A stretch of DNA of 64,000 bases, taken from positions 21,932,407 through 21,996,406 of the forward strand of contig OY829539.1 in NCBI GenBank assembly GCA_963691705.1. Reading direction: 5' to 3'. The DNA is from Viola odorata. Its lineage: Eukaryota; Streptophyta; Magnoliopsida; Malpighiales; Violaceae. The notes under the pieces were generated by a model. That model was given only the letters and a program-made list of their open reading frames with translations, had not been told where the DNA came from and did no database searches. This document shows positions 39,801 to 54,484 of this stretch, piece after piece. The translations under genes and the position numbers were made by a program. Numbering within the stretch: position 1 is the stretch's first letter; the number at the start of each line of letters is the position of its first letter.

Positions 39801-42000
39801 GATATTTCAAAGACCATGCCCACGGCATGTCAAAATTTCAATTTCAAAAGACCATGCCTACGGCACGTCGATATTTCAAAGACCATGCCCACGACATGTC
39901 AAAATTTCAAGACCATGCCCACAGCATGTCAAAATTTTAATTTCAAAAGACCATGCCCACGGCATGTCGATATTTCAAAGACCATGCCCACGGCATGTCA
40001 AAATTTCAATTTCAAAAGACCATGCCCACGGCACGTCGATATTTCAAAGCCCATGCCCACGACATGTCAAAATTTCAAGACCATGCCCACAGCATGTCAA
40101 AATTTTAATTTCAAAAGACCATGCCCACGACATGTCGATATTTCAAAGACCATGCCCACGGTCAAGACCATGCCCACAACATGTCAAAATTTTAATTTCA
40201 AAAGACCATGCCCACGGCATGTCGATATTTCAAAGACCATGCCCACGGCATGTCAAAATTTCAAAACCATGCCCACAGCATGTCAAAATTTTAATTTCAA
40301 AAGACCATGCCCACGGCATGTGGATATTTCAAAGTCCATGCCCACGGCATGTTGATATTTCAGAGACCATGCCCACGGCATGTCAAAATTTCAATTTCAA
40401 AAGACCATGCTCACAGCACGTCGATATTTCAAAGACCATGCCCACGGCACGTCGATATTTCAAAGACCATGCCCACGACATGTCAAAATTTCAAGACCAT
40501 GCCCACAGCATGTCAAAATTTTAATTTCAAAAGACCATGCCCACGGCATGTCGATATTTCAAAGACCATGCCCACGGCATGTCAAAATTTCAAGACCATG
40601 CCCACAGCATGTCAAAATTTTAATTTCAAAAGACCATGCCCACGGCATGTCGATATTTCAAAGACCATGCCCACGGCATGTCAAAATTTCAAAACCATGC
40701 CCACAGAATGTCAAAATTTTAATTTCAAAAGACCTTGGCCACGGCATGTCGATATTTAAAAGACCATGCCCACAGCATGTCAAAATTTCAAGACCATGCC
40801 CATAGCATGTCAAAATTTTAATTTCAAAAGACCATGCCCACGACATGTCGATACTTCAAAGACCATGCCCACAGCATGTCAAAATTTTAATTTCAAAAGA
40901 CCTTGCCCACGGCATGTCGATATTTAAAAGACCATGCCCACAGCATGTCAAAATTTCAAGACCATGCCCACAGCATGTCAAAATTTTAATTTCAAAAGAC
41001 CATGCCCACGGCATGTCGATATTTCAAAGACCATGCCCACGGCATGTCGATATTTCAAAGACCATGCCCACGGCATGTCAAAATTTCAATTTCAAAAGAC
41101 CATGCCTACGGCACGTCGATATTTCAAAGACCATGCCCACGACATGTCAAAATTTCAAGACCATGCCCACAGCATGTCAAAATTTTAATTTCAAAAGACC
41201 ATGCCCACGGCATGTCGATATTTCAAAGACCATGCCCACAGAATGTCAAAATTTTAATTTCAAAAGACCTTGCCCACGGCATGTCGATATTTAAAAGACC
41301 ATGCCCACAGCATGTCAAAATTTCAAGACCATGCCCACAGCATGTCAAAATTTTAATTTCAAAAGACCATGCCCACGGCATGTCGATATTTCAAAGACCA
41401 TGCCCACGGCATGCAAAATTTCAATTTCAAAAGACCATGCCCACGGCATGTCGATATTTCAAAGACCATGCCCACGGCATGTCGATATTTCAAAGACCAT
41501 GCCCACGGCATGTCAAAATTTCAATTTCAAAAGACCATGCCTACGGCACGTCGATATTTCAAAGACCATGCCCACGACATGTCAAAATTTCAAGACCATG
41601 CCCACAACATGTCAAAATTTTAATTTCAAAAGACCATGCCCACGGCATGTCGATATTTCAAAGACCATGCCCACGGCATGTCAAAATTTCAATTTCAAAA
41701 GACCATGCCCACGGCACGTCGATATTTCAAAGCCCATGCCCACGACATGTCAAAATTTCAAGACCATGCCCACAGCATGTCAAAATTTTAATTTCAAAAG
41801 ACCATGCCCACGACATGTCGATATTTCAAAGACCATGCCCACGGTCAAGACCATGCCCACAACATGTCAAAATTTTAATTTCAAAAGACCATGCCCACGG
41901 CATGTCGATATTTCAAAGACCATGCCCACGGCATGTCAAAATTTCAAAACCATGCCCACAGCATGTCAAAATTTTAATTTCAAAAGACCATGCCCACGGC
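36640..42000 (+). repeat. Higher-order repeat of about 1.7 kb, three copies (approximate edges)
   Basis: The marker GGCATGTGGATATTTC lies in units starting at 36,832, 38,553 and 40,305. Offsets are 1,721 bp, then 1,752 bp, then 1,683 bp for units in the last copy. The changes are +31 bp (one monomer) and -69 bp (one 31-bp plus one 38-bp monomer lost near 40,450, at a junction between identical linkers). All copies share GGCATGCAAAATTTC and TTTCAAAGCCCATG. The CCATCCCC marker is absent from 36.0 to 43.2 kb, so this repeat excludes it. Confidence 0.85.
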
Positions 42001-43470
42001 ATGTCGATATTTCAAAGACCATGCCCACGGCATGTCAAAATTTCAAAACCATGCCCACAGCATGTCAAAATTTTAATTTCAAAAGACCATGCCCACGGCA
42101 TGTCGATATATCAAAGACCATGCCCACGGCATGTCAAAATTTCAAAACCATGCCCATAGCATGTCAAAATTTTAATTTCAAAAGACCATGCCCACGGCAT
42201 GTCAAAATTTCAAAACCATGCCCACAGCATGTCAAAATTTTAATTTCAAAAGACTATGCCCACGACATGTCGATACTTCAAAGACCATGCCCACAGCATG
42301 TCAAAATTTTAATTTCAAAAGACCTTGCCCACGGCATGTCGATATTCAGAAGACCATGCCCACAGCATGTCAAAATTTCAAGACCATGCCCACAGCATGT
42401 CAAAATTTTAATTTCAAAAGACCATGCCCACGGCATGTCGATATTTCAAAGACCATGCCCACGGCATGTCAAAATTTCAATTTCAAAAGACCATGCCCAC
42501 AGCACGTCGATATTTCAAAGACCATGCCCACGACATGTCAAAATTTCAAGACCATGCCCACAGCATGTCAAAATTTTAATTTCAAGAGACCATGCCCACG
42601 ACATATCGATATTTCAAAGACCATGCCCACGGTCAAGATCATGCCCACAACATGTCAAAATTTTAATTTCAAAAGACCATGCCCACGGCATGTCGATATT
42701 TCAAAGACCATGCCCACGGCATGTCAAAATTTCAAAACCATGCCCACAGCATGTCAAAATTTTAATTTCAAAAGACCATGCCCACGGCATGTCGATATTT
42801 CAAAGACCATGCCCACGGCATGTCAAAATTTCAAAACCATGCCCACAGCATGTCAAAATTTTAATTTCAAAAGACCTTGCCCACGGCATGTAGATATTTA
42901 AAAGACCATGCCCACAGCATGTCAAAATTTTAATTTCAAAAGACCTTGCCCACGGCATGTCAAAATTTCAAAACCATGCCCACAGTATGTCAAAATTTTA
43001 ATTTCAAAAGACCATGCCCACGGCATGTCGATATTTCAAAGACCATGCCCACGGCATGTCGATATTTCAGAGACCATGCCCACGGCATGTCAAAATTTCA
43101 ATTTCAAAAGACCATGCTCACGGCACGTCGATATTTCAAAGACCATGCCCACGGCATGTCGATATTTCAAAGACCATGCCCACGGCATGCCAAAATTTCA
43201 ATTTCAAAAGACCATCCCCACGGCACGTCGATATTTCAAAGACCATGCCCACGACATGTCAAAATTTCAAGACCATGCCCACAGCATGTCAAAATTTTAA
43301 TTTCAAAAGACCATGCCCACGACATGTCGATACTTCAAAGACCATGCCCACAGCATGTCAAAATTTTAATTTCAAAAGACCTTGCCCACGGCATGTCGAT
43401 ATTTAAAAGACCATGCCCACAGCATGTCAAAATTTCAAGACCATGCCCACAGCATGTCAAAATTTTAATT
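42000..43470 (+). repeat. Satellite of irregular order
   Basis: This is a mosaic segment after the 1.7-kb repeats. Private variants include GATATATCAAAG near 42,105, AGACTATGCCC near 42,253, GATATTCAGAAG near 42,344, AAGAGACC near 42,585 and CATGTAGATATT near 42,890. From about 42,946 it resembles the 1,386-bp family, with TTTCAGAGACC, CATGCTCAC and CCATCCCC in the usual order. There is no gene or unique sequence. Confidence 0.75.
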
Positions 43471-44830
43471 TCAAAAGACCATGCCCACGGCATGTCGATA
43501 TTTCAAAGACCATGCCCACGGCATGTCGATATTTCAATTTCAAAAGACCATGCCCACGGCACGTCGATATTTCAAAGACCATGCCCACGACATGTCAAAA
43601 TTTCAAGACCATGCCCACAGCATGTCAAAATTTTAATTTCAAAAGACCATGCCCACGACATGTCGATACTTCAAAGACCATGCCCACAGCATGTCCAAAT
43701 TTTAATTTCAAAAGACCTTGCCCACGGCATGTCGATATTTAAAAGACCATGCCCACAGCATGTCAAAATTTCAAGACCATGCCCACAGCATGTCAAAATT
43801 TTAATTTCAAAAGACCATGCCCACGGCATGTCGATATTTCAAAGACCATGGCCACGGCATGTCGATATTTCAAAGACCATGCCCACAGCATGTCAAAATT
43901 TTAATTTCAAAAGACCATGCCCACGACATGTCGATACTTCAAAGACCATGCCCACAGCATGTCCAAATTTTAATTTCAAAAGACCTTGCCCACGGCATGT
44001 CGATATTTAAAAGACCATGCCCACAGCATGTCAAAATTTCAAGACCATGCCCACAGCATGTCAAAATTTTAATTTCAAGAGACCATGCCCACGACATATC
44101 GATATTTCAAAGACCATGCCCACGGTCAAGACCATGCCCACAACATGTCAAAATTTTAATTTCAAAAGACCATGCCCACGGCATGTCGATATTTCAAAGA
44201 CCATGCCCACGGCATGTCGATATTTCAATTTCAAAAGACCATGCCCACGGCACGTCGATATTTCAAAGACCATGCCCACGACATGTCAAAATTTCAAGAC
44301 CATGCCCACAGCATGTCAAAATTTTAATTTCAAAAGACCATGCCCACGACATGTCGATACTTCAAAGACCATGCCCACAGCATGTCCAAATTTTAATTTC
44401 AAAAGACCTTGCCCACGGCATGTCGATATTTAAAAGACCATGCCCACAGCATGTCAAAATTTCAAGACCATGCCCACAGCATGTCAAAATTTTAATTTCA
44501 AAAGACCATGCCCACGGCATGTCGATATTTCAAAGACCATGGCCACGGCATGTCGATATTTCAAAGACCATGCCCACAGCATGTCAAAATTTTAATTTCA
44601 AAAGACCATGCCCACGACATGTCGATACTTCAAAGACCATGCCCACAGCATGTCCAAATTTTAATTTCAAAAGACCTTGCCCACGGCATGTCGATATTTA
44701 AAAGACCATGCCCACAGCATGTCAAAATTTCAAGACCATGCCCACAGCATGTCAAAATTTTAATTTCATGAGACCATGCCCACGACATATCGATATTTCA
44801 AAGACCATGCCCACGGTCAAGACCATGCCC
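43470..44830 (+). repeat. 691-bp tandem duplication
   Basis: About 43,470-44,140 and 44,160-44,830 match with a 691-bp offset. The tag GTCCAAATTTTAATTTC occurs at 43,693, 43,961, 44,384 and 44,652 (spacings 268, 423 and 268 bp), showing an additional 268-bp substructure. CATGGCCACGGC and CATATCGATATT are also shared. The copies differ at TTTCAAGAGACC versus TTTCATGAGACC. Confidence 0.85.
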
Positions 44831-47450
44831 ACAGCATGTCCAAATTTTAATTTCAAAAGACCTTGCCCACGGCATGTCGATATTTAAAAGACCATGCCCA
44901 CAGCATGTCAAAATTTCATGACCATGCCCACAGCATGTCAAAATTTTAATTTCAAGAGACCATGCCCACGACATATCGATATTTCAAAGACCATGCCCAC
45001 GGTCAAGACCATGCCCACAACATGTCAAAATTTTAATTTCAAAAGACCATGCCCACGGCATGTCAAAATTTCAAAACCATGCCCACAGCATGTCAAAATT
45101 TTAATTTCAAAAGACCATGCCCACGGCATGTCGATATTTCAAAGACCATGCCCACGGCATGTCAAAATTTCAAAACCATGCCCACAGCATGTCAAAATTT
45201 TAATTTCAAAAGACCTTGCCCACGGCATGTCGATATTTAAAAGACCATGCCCACAGCATGTCAAAATTTTAATTTCAAAAGACCATGCCCACGGCATGTC
45301 AAAATTTCAAAACCATGCCCACAGTATGTCAAAATTTTAATTTCAAAAGACCATGCCCACGGCATGTCGATATTTCAAAGACCATGCCCACGGCATGTCA
45401 AAATTTCAATTTCAAAAGACCATGCTCACGGCACGTCGATATTTCAAAGACCATGCCCACGGCATGTCGATATTTCAAAGACCATGCCCACGGCATGCCA
45501 AAATTTCAATTTCAAAAGACCATCCCCACGGCACGTCGATATTTCAAAGACCATGCCCACGACATGTCAAAATTTCAAGACCATGCCCACAGCATGTCAA
45601 AATTTTAATTTCAAAAGACCATGCCCACGACATGTCGATACTTCAAAGACCATGCCCACAGCATGTCCAAATTTTAATTTCAAAAGACCTTGCCCACGGC
45701 ATGTCGATATTTCAAAGACCATGGCCACGGCATGTCGATATTTCAAAGACCATGCCCACGGCATGTCAAAATTTCAATTTCAAAAGACCATGCCCACGGC
45801 ACGTCGATATTTCAAAGACCATGCCCACGACATGTCAAAATTTCAAGACCATGCCCACAGCATGTCAAAATTTTAATTTCAAAAGACCATGCCCACGACA
45901 TGTCGATATTTCAAAGACCATGCCCACGGTCAAGACCATGCCCACAACATGTCAAAATTTTAATTTCAAAAGACCATGCCCACGGCATGTCGATATTTAA
46001 AAGACCATGCCCACAGCATGTCAAAATTTCAAGACCATGCCCACAGCATGTCAAAATTTTAATTTCAAAAGACCATGCCCACGGCATGTCGATATTTCAA
46101 AGACCATGCCCACGGCATGTCAAAATTTCAATTTCAAAAGACCATGCCCACGGCACGTCGATATTTCAAAGACCATGCCCACGACATGTCAAAATTTCAA
46201 GACCATGCCCACAGCATGTCAAAATTTTAATTTCAACAGACCATGCCCACGACATATCGATATTTCAAAGACCATGCCCACGGTCAAGACCATGCCCACA
46301 ACATGTCAAAATTTTAATTTCAAAAGACCTTGCCCACGGCATGTCGATATTTAAAAGACCATGCCCACAGCATGTCAAAATTTTAATTTCAAAAGACCAT
46401 GCCCACGGCATGTCAAAATTTCAAAACCATGCCCACAGTATGTCAAAATTTTAATTTCAAAAGACCATGCCCACGGCATGTCGATATTTCAAAGACCATG
46501 CCCACGGCATGTCAAAATTTCAATTTCAAAAGACCATGCTCACGGCACGTCGATATTTCAAAGACCATGCCCACGGCATGTCGATATTTCAAAGACCATG
46601 CCCACGGCATGCCAAAATTTCAATTTCAAAAGACCATCCCCACGGCACGTCGATATTTCAAAGACCATGCCCACGACATGTCAAAATTTCAAGACCATGC
46701 CCACAGCATGTCAAAATTTTAATTTCAAAAGACCATGCCCACGGCATGTCGATACTTCAAAGACCATGCCCACAGCATGTCAAAATTTTAATTTCAAAAG
46801 ACCTTGCCCACGGCATGTCGATATTTAAAAGACCATGCCCACAGCATGTCAAAATTTCAAGACCATGCCCACAGCATGTCAAAATTTTAATTTCAAAAGA
46901 CCATGCCCACGGCATGTCGATATTTCAAAGACCATGCCCACGGCATGTCAAAATTTCAATTTCAAAAGACCATGCCCACGGCACGTCGATATTTCAAAGA
47001 CCATGCCCACGACATGTCAAAATTTCAAGACCATGCCCACAGCATGTCAAAATTTTAATTTCAACAGACCATGCCCACGACATATCGATATTTCAAAGAC
47101 CATGCCCACGGTCAAGACCATGCCCACAACATGTCAAAATTTTAATTTCAAAAGACCATGCCCACGGCATGTCAAAATTTCAAAACCATGCCCACAGCAT
47201 GTCAAAATTTTAATTTCAAAAGACCATGCCCACGGCATGTCGATATTTCAAAGACCATGCCCACGGCATGTCAAAATTTCAAAACCATGCCCACAGCATG
47301 TCAAAATTTTAATTTCAAAAGACCTTGCCCACGGCATGTCGATATTTAAAAGACCATGCCCACAGCATGTCAAAATTTTAATTTCAAAAGACCATGCCCA
47401 CGGCATGTCAAAATTTCAAAACCATGCCCACAGTATGTCAAAATTTTAAT
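44830..47450 (+). repeat. Related blocks with 1,114- and 995-bp spacing
   Basis: Blocks beginning near 45,247, 46,361 and 47,356 share CCCACAGTATGTC, CATGCTCAC and CCATCCCC (45,520, 46,634 and 47,591) in the same order. TTTCAACAGACC is shared near 46,235 and 47,064. A short segment at about 44,830-45,060 resembles the preceding 691-bp repeat. A local deletion near 47,590 fuses the CATGCTCAC and CCATCCCC units, shortening the third copy. Confidence 0.75.
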
Positions 47451-49460
47451 TTCAAAAGACCATGCCCACGGCATGTCGATATTTCAAAGACCATGCCCAC
47501 GGCATGTCGATATTTCAGAGACCATGCCCACGGCATGTCAAAATTTCAATTTCAAAAGACCATGCTCACGGCACGTCGATATTTCAAAGACCATCCCCAC
47601 GGCACGTCGATATTTCAAAGACCATGCCCACGACATGTCAAAATTTCAAGACCATGCCCACAGCATGTCAAAATTTTAATTTCAAAAGACCATGCCCACG
47701 ACATGTCGATACTTCAAAGACCATGCCCACAGCATGTCAAAATTTTAATTTCAAAAGACCTTGCCCACGGCATGTCGATATTTAAAAGACCATGGCCACA
47801 GCATGTCAAAATTTCAAGACCATGCCCACAGCATGTCAAAATTTTAATTTCAAAAGACCATGCCCACGGCATGTCGATATTTCAAAGACCATGCCCACGG
47901 CATGTCGATATTTCAATTTCAAAAGACCATGCCCACGGCACGTCGATATTTCAAAGACCATGCCCACGACATGTCAAAATTTCAAGACCATGCCCACAGC
48001 ATGTCAAAATTTTAATTTCAAAAGACCATGCCCACGGCATGTCAAAATTTCAAAACCATGCCCACAGCATGTCAAAATTTTAATTTCAAAAGACCATGCC
48101 CACGACATGTCGATACTTCAAAGACCATGCCCACAGCATGTCAAAATTTTAATTTCAAAAGACCTTGCCCACGGCATGTCGATATTTAAAAGACCATGCC
48201 CACAGCATGTCAAAATTTCAAGACCATGCCCACAGCATGTCAAAATTTTAATTTCAAAAGACCATGCCCACGGCATGTCGATATTTCAAAGACCATGCCC
48301 ACGGCATGTCAAAATTTCAATTTCAAAAGACCATGCCCACGGCACGTCGATATTTCAAAGACCATGCCCACGACATGTCAAAATTTCAAGACCATGCCCA
48401 CAGCATGTCAAAATTTTAATTTCAAGAGACCATGCCCACGACATATCGATATTTCAAAGACCATGCCCACGGTCAAGACCATGCCCACAACATGTCAAAA
48501 TTTTAATTTCAAAAGACCATGCCCACGGCATGTCGATATTTCAAAGACCATGCCCACGGCATGTCAAAATTTCAAAACCATGCCCACAGCATGTCAAAAT
48601 TTTAATTTCAAAAGACCTTGCCCACGACATGTCGATATTTAAAAGACCATGCCCACAGCATGTCAAAATTTTAATTTCAAAAGACCATGCCCACGGCATG
48701 TCAAAATTTCAAAACCATGCCCACAGTATGTCAAAATTTTAATTTGAAAAGACCATGCCCACGGCATGTCGATATTTCAAAGACCATGCCCACGGCATGT
48801 CGATATTTCATAGACCATGCCCACGGCATGTCAAAATTTCAATTTCAAAAGACCATGCTCACGGCACGTCGATATTTCAAAGACCATGCCCACGGCATGT
48901 CGATATTTCAAATACCATGCCCACGGCATGCCAAAATTTCAATTTCAAAAGACCATCCCCACGGCACGTCGATATTTCAAAGACCATGCCCACGACATGT
49001 CAAAATTTCAAGACCATGCCCACAGCATGTCAAAATTTTAATTTCAAAAGACCATGCCCACGACATGTCGATACTTCAAAGACCATGCCCACAGCATGTC
49101 AAAATTTTAATTTCAAAAGACCTTGCCCACGGCATGTCGATATTTAAAAGACCATGCCCACAGCATGTCAAAATTTCAAGACCATGCCCACAGCATGTCA
49201 AAATTTTAATTTCAAAAGACCATGCCCACGGCATGTCGATATTTCAAAGACCATGCCCACGGCATGTCGATATTTCAATTTCAAAAGACCATGCCCACGG
49301 CACGTCGATATTTCAAAGACCATGCCCACGACATGTCAAAATTTCAAGACCATGCCCACAGCATGCCAAAATTTTAATTTCAAAAGACCATGCCCACAGC
49401 ATGTCAAAATTTTAATTTCAAAAGACCTTGCCCACGGCATGTCGATATTTAAAAGACCAT
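47450..49460 (+). repeat. Satellite of mixed order, related to preceding blocks
   Basis: The block near 47,394 recurs near 48,687 (offset 1,293 bp) with CCCACAGTATGTC and CATGCTCAC in place. Private variants include TTTCATAGACC near 48,809, AATTTGAAAAG near 48,742, AAATACCATGCC near 48,911 and GCATGCCAAAATTTTAA near 49,363. There is no gene or unique sequence. Confidence 0.7.
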
Positions 49461-52400
49461 GCCCACAGCATGTCAAAATTTCAAGACCATGCCCACAGCA
49501 TGTCAAAATTTTAATTTCAAAAGACCATGCCCACGGCATGTCGATATTTCAAAGACCATGCCCACGGCATGTCGATATTTCAAAGACCATGCCCACGGCA
49601 TGTCAAAATTTCAATTTCAAAAGACCATGCCCACGGCACGTCGATATTTCAAAGACCATGCCCACGACATGTCAAAATTTCAAGACCATGCCCACAGCAT
49701 GTCAAAATTTTAATTTCAAAAGACCATGCCCACGACATGTCGATATTTCAAAGACCATGCCCACGGTCAAGACCATGCCCACAACATGTCAAAATTTTAA
49801 TTTCAAAAGACCATGCCCACGGCATGTCGATATTTCAAAGACCATGCCCACGGCATGTCAAAATTTCAAGACCATGCCCACAGCATGTCAAAATTTTAAT
49901 TTCAAAAGACCATGCCCACGACATGTCGATATTTCAAAGACCATGCCCACGGTCAAGACCATGCCCACAACATGTCAAAATTTTAATTTCAAAAGACCAT
50001 GCCCACGGCATGTCGATATTTCAAAGACCATGCCCACGGCATGTCAAAAGTTCAAAACCATGCCCACAGCATGTCAAAATTTTAATTTCAAAAGACCATG
50101 CCCACGGCATGTCGATATTTCAAAGACCATGCCCACGGCATGTCAAAATTTCAAAACCATGCCCACAGCATGTCAAAATTTTAATTTCAAAAGACCATGC
50201 CCACGGCATGTCAAAATTTCAAAACCATGCCCACAGCATGTCAAAATTTTAATTTCAAAAGACCATGCCCACGGCATGGCGATATTTCAAAGACCATGCC
50301 CACGGCATGTCGATATTTCAGAGACCATGCCCACGGCATGTCAAAATTTCAATTTCAAAAGACCATGCTCACGGCACGTCGATATTTCAAAGACCATGCC
50401 CACGGCATGTCGATATTTCAAAGACCATGCCCACGGCATGCCAAAATTTCAATTTCAAAAGGCCATCCCCACGGCACGTCGATATTTCAAAGACCATGCC
50501 CACGACATGTCAAAATTTCAAGACCATGCCCACAGCATGTCAAAATTTTAATTTCAAAAGACCATGCCCACAGCATGTCAAAATTTTAATTTCAAAAGAC
50601 CTTGCCCACGGCATGTCGATATTTAAAAGACCATGCCCACAGCATGTCAAAATTTCAAGACCATGCCCACAGCATGTCAAAATTTTAATTTCAAAAGACC
50701 ATGCCCACGGCATGTCGATATTTCAAAGACCATGCCCACGGCATGTCGATATTTCAAAGACCATGCCCACGGCATGTCAAAATTTCAATTTCAAAAGACC
50801 ATGCCCACGGCACGTCGATATTTCAAAGACCATGCCCACGACATGTCAAAATTTCAAGACCATGCCCACAGCATGTCAAAATTTTAATTTCAAAAGACCA
50901 TGCCCACGACATGTCGATATTTCAAAGACCATGCCCACGGTCAAGACCATGCCCACAACATGTCAAAATTTTAATTTCAAAAGACCATGCCCACGGCATG
51001 TCGATATTTCAAAGACCATGCCCACGGCATGTCAAAAGTTCAAAACCATGCCCACAGCATGTCAAAATTTTAATTTCAAAAGACCATGCCCACGGCATGT
51101 CGATATTTCAAAGACCATGCCCACGGCATGTCAAAATTTCAAAACCATGCCCACAGCATGTCAAAATTTTAATTTCAAAAGACCATGCCCACGGCATGTC
51201 AAAATTTCAAAACCATGCCCACAGCATGTCAAAATTTTAATTTCAAAAGACCATGCCCACGGCATGGCGATATTTCAAAGACCATGCCCACGGCATGTCG
51301 ATATTTCAGAGACCATGCCCACGGCATGTCAAAATTTCAATTTCAAAAGACCATGCTCACGGCACGTCGATATTTCAAAGACCATGCCCACGGCATGTCG
51401 ATATTTCAAAGACCATGCCCACGGCATGCCAAAATTTCAATTTCAAAAGGCCATCCCCACGGCACGTCGATATTTCAAAGACCATGCCCACGACATGTCA
51501 AAATTTCAAGACCATGCCCACAGCATGTCAAAATTTTAATTTCAAAAGACCATGCCCACGACATGTCGATATTTCAAAGACCATGCCCACGGTCAAGACC
51601 ATGCCCACGGTCAAGACCATGCCCACAACATGTCAAAATTTTAATTTCAAAAGACCATGCCCACGGCATGTCGATATTTCAAAGACCATACCCACGGCAT
51701 GTCAAAATTTCAAGACCATGCCCACAGCTTGTCAAAATTTTAATTTCAAAAGACCATGCCCACGGCATGTCGATATTTCAAAGACCATGCCCACAGAATG
51801 TCAAAATTTTAATTTCAAAAGACCTTGCCCACGGCATGTAGATATTTAAAAGACCATGCCCACAGCATGTCAAAATTTCAAGACCATGCCCACAGCATGT
51901 CAAAATTTTAATTTCAAAAGACCATGCCCACGACATGTCGATACTTCAAAGACCATGCCCACAGCATGTCAAAATTTTAATTTCAAAAGACCTTGCCCAC
52001 GGCATGTCGATATTTAAAAGACCATGCCCACAGCATGTCAAAATTTCAAGACCATGCCCACAGCATGTCAAAATTTTAATTTCAAAAGACCATGCCCACG
52101 GCATGTCGATATTTCAAAGACCATGCCCACGGCATGTCGATATTTCAATTTCAAAAGACCATGCCCACGGCACGTCGATATTTCAAAGACCATGCCCACG
52201 ACATGTCAAAATTTCAAGACCATGCCCACAGCATGTCAAAATTTTAATTTCAAAAGACCATGCCCACAGCATGTCAAAATTTTAATTTCAAAAGACCTTG
52301 CCCACGGCATGTCGATATTTAAAAGACCATGCCCACAGCATGTCAAAATTTCAAGACCATGCCCACAGCATGTCAAAATTTTAATTTCAAAAGACCATGC

Positions 52401-54484
52401 CCACGGCATGTCGATATTTCAAAGACCATGCCCACGGCATGTCGATATTTCAAAGACCATGCCCACGGCATGTCAAAATTTCAATTTCAAAAGACCATGC
52501 CCACGGCACGTCGATATTTCAAAGACCATGCCCACGACATGTCAAAATTTCAAGACCATGCCCACAGCATGTCAAAATTTTAATTTCAAAAGACCATGCC
52601 CACGACATGTCGATATTTCAAAGACCATGCCCACGGTCAAGACCATGCCCACAACATGTCAAAATTTTAATTTCAAAAGACCATGCCCACGGCATGTCGA
52701 TATTTCAAAGACCATGCCCACGGCATGTCAAAAGTTCAAAACCATGCCCACAGCATGTCAAAATTTTAATTTCAAAAGACCATGCCCACGGCATGTCGAT
52801 ATTTCAAAGACCATGCCCACGGCATGTCAAAATTTCAAAACCATGCCCACAGCATGTCAAAATTTTAATTTCAAAAGACCATGCCCACGGCATGTCAAAA
52901 TTTCAAAACCATGCCCACAGCATGTCAAAATTTTAATTTCAAAAGACCATGCCCACGGCATGGCGATATTTCAAAGACCATGCCCACGGCATGTCGATAT
53001 TTCAGAGACCATGCCCACGGCATGTCAAAATTTCAATTTCAAAAGACCATGCTCACGGCACGTCGATATTTCAAAGACCATGCCCACGGCATGTCGATAT
53101 TTCAAAGACCATGCCCACGGCATGCCAAAATTTCAATTTCAAAAGGCCATCCCCACGGCACGTCGATATTTCAAAGACCATGCCCACGACATGTCAAAAT
53201 TTCAAGACCATGCCCACAGCATGTCAAAATTTTAATTTCAAAAGACCATGCCCACAGCATGTCAAAATTTTAATTTCAAAAGACCTTGCCCACGGCATGT
53301 CGATATTTAAAAGACCATGCCCACAGCATGTCAAAATTTCAAGACCATGCCCACAGCATGTCAAAATTTTAATTTCAAAAGACCATGCCCACGGCATGTC
53401 GATATTTCAAAGACCATGCCCACGGCATGTCAAAATTTCAATTTCAAAAGACCATGCCCACGGCACGTCGATATTTCAAAGACCATGCCCACGACATGTC
53501 AAAATTTCAAGACCATGCCCACAGCATGTCAAAATTTTAATTTCAAAAGACCATGCCCACGACATGTCGATATTTCAAAGACCATGCCCACGGTCAAGAC
53601 CATGCCCACAACATGTCAAAATTTTAATTTCAAAAGACCATGCCCACGGCATGTCGATATTTCAAAGACCATGCCCACGGCATGTCAAAAGTTCAAAACC
53701 ATGCCCACAGCATGTCAAAATTTTAATTTCAAAAGACCATGCCCACGGCATGTCGATATTTCAAAGACCATGCCCACGGCATGTCAAAATTTCAAAACCA
53801 TGCCCACAGCATGTCAAAATTTTAATTTCAAAAGACCATGCCCACGGCATGTCAAAATTTCAAAACCATGCCCACAGCATGTCAAAATTTTAATTTCAAA
53901 AGACCATGCCCACGGCATGGCGATATTTCAAAGACCATGCCCACGGCATGTCGATATTTCAGAGACCATGCCCACGGCATGTCAAAATTTCAATTTCAAA
54001 AGACCATGCTCACGGCACGTCGATATTTCAAAGACCATGCCCACGGCATGTCGATATTTCAAAGACCATGCCCACGGCATGCCAAAATTTCAATTTCAAA
54101 AGGCCATCCCCACGGCACGTCGATATTTCAAAGACCATGCCCACGACATGTCAAAATTTCAAGACCATGCCCACAGCATGTCAAAATTTTAATTTCAAAA
54201 GACCATGCCCACGACATGTCGATATTTCAAAGACCATGCCCACGGTCAAGACCATGCCCACAACATGTCAAAATTTTAATTTCAAAAGACCATGCCCACG
54301 GCATGTCGATATTTCAAAGACCATACCCACGGCATGTCAAAATTTCAAGACCATGCCCACAGCTTGTCAAAATTTTAATTTCAAAAGACCATGCCCACGG
54401 CATGTCGATATTTCAAAGACCATGCCCACAGAATGTCAAAATTTTAATTTCAAAAGACCTTGCCCACGGCATGTAGATATTTAA
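49460..54484 (+). repeat. Four related copies spaced 988, 1,696 and 957 bp
   Basis: Three rare variants move together as a haplotype. GTCAAAAGTTCAAAACC and GGCATGGCGATATT precede the AAAAGGCCATCCCC core (at 50,463, 51,451, 53,147 and 54,104). Spacings are 988, 1,696 and 957 bp, so copies were added in blocks of different size. The third copy includes a segment also found near 49,154-49,713. The array ends in a segment with CATGTAGATATT shared at about 51,838 and 54,473. Confidence 0.85.
51581..51616 (+). repeat. Tandem pair of truncated 18-bp monomers
   Basis: The unit CCATGCCCACGGTCAAGA occurs twice in succession (51,581-51,598 and 51,599-51,616). I noted only single copies at the equivalent position elsewhere, including the sister block near 54,230. 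Together with the loss of one such unit near 29,970, this shows gain and loss in exact 18-bp steps. Confidence 0.9.
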
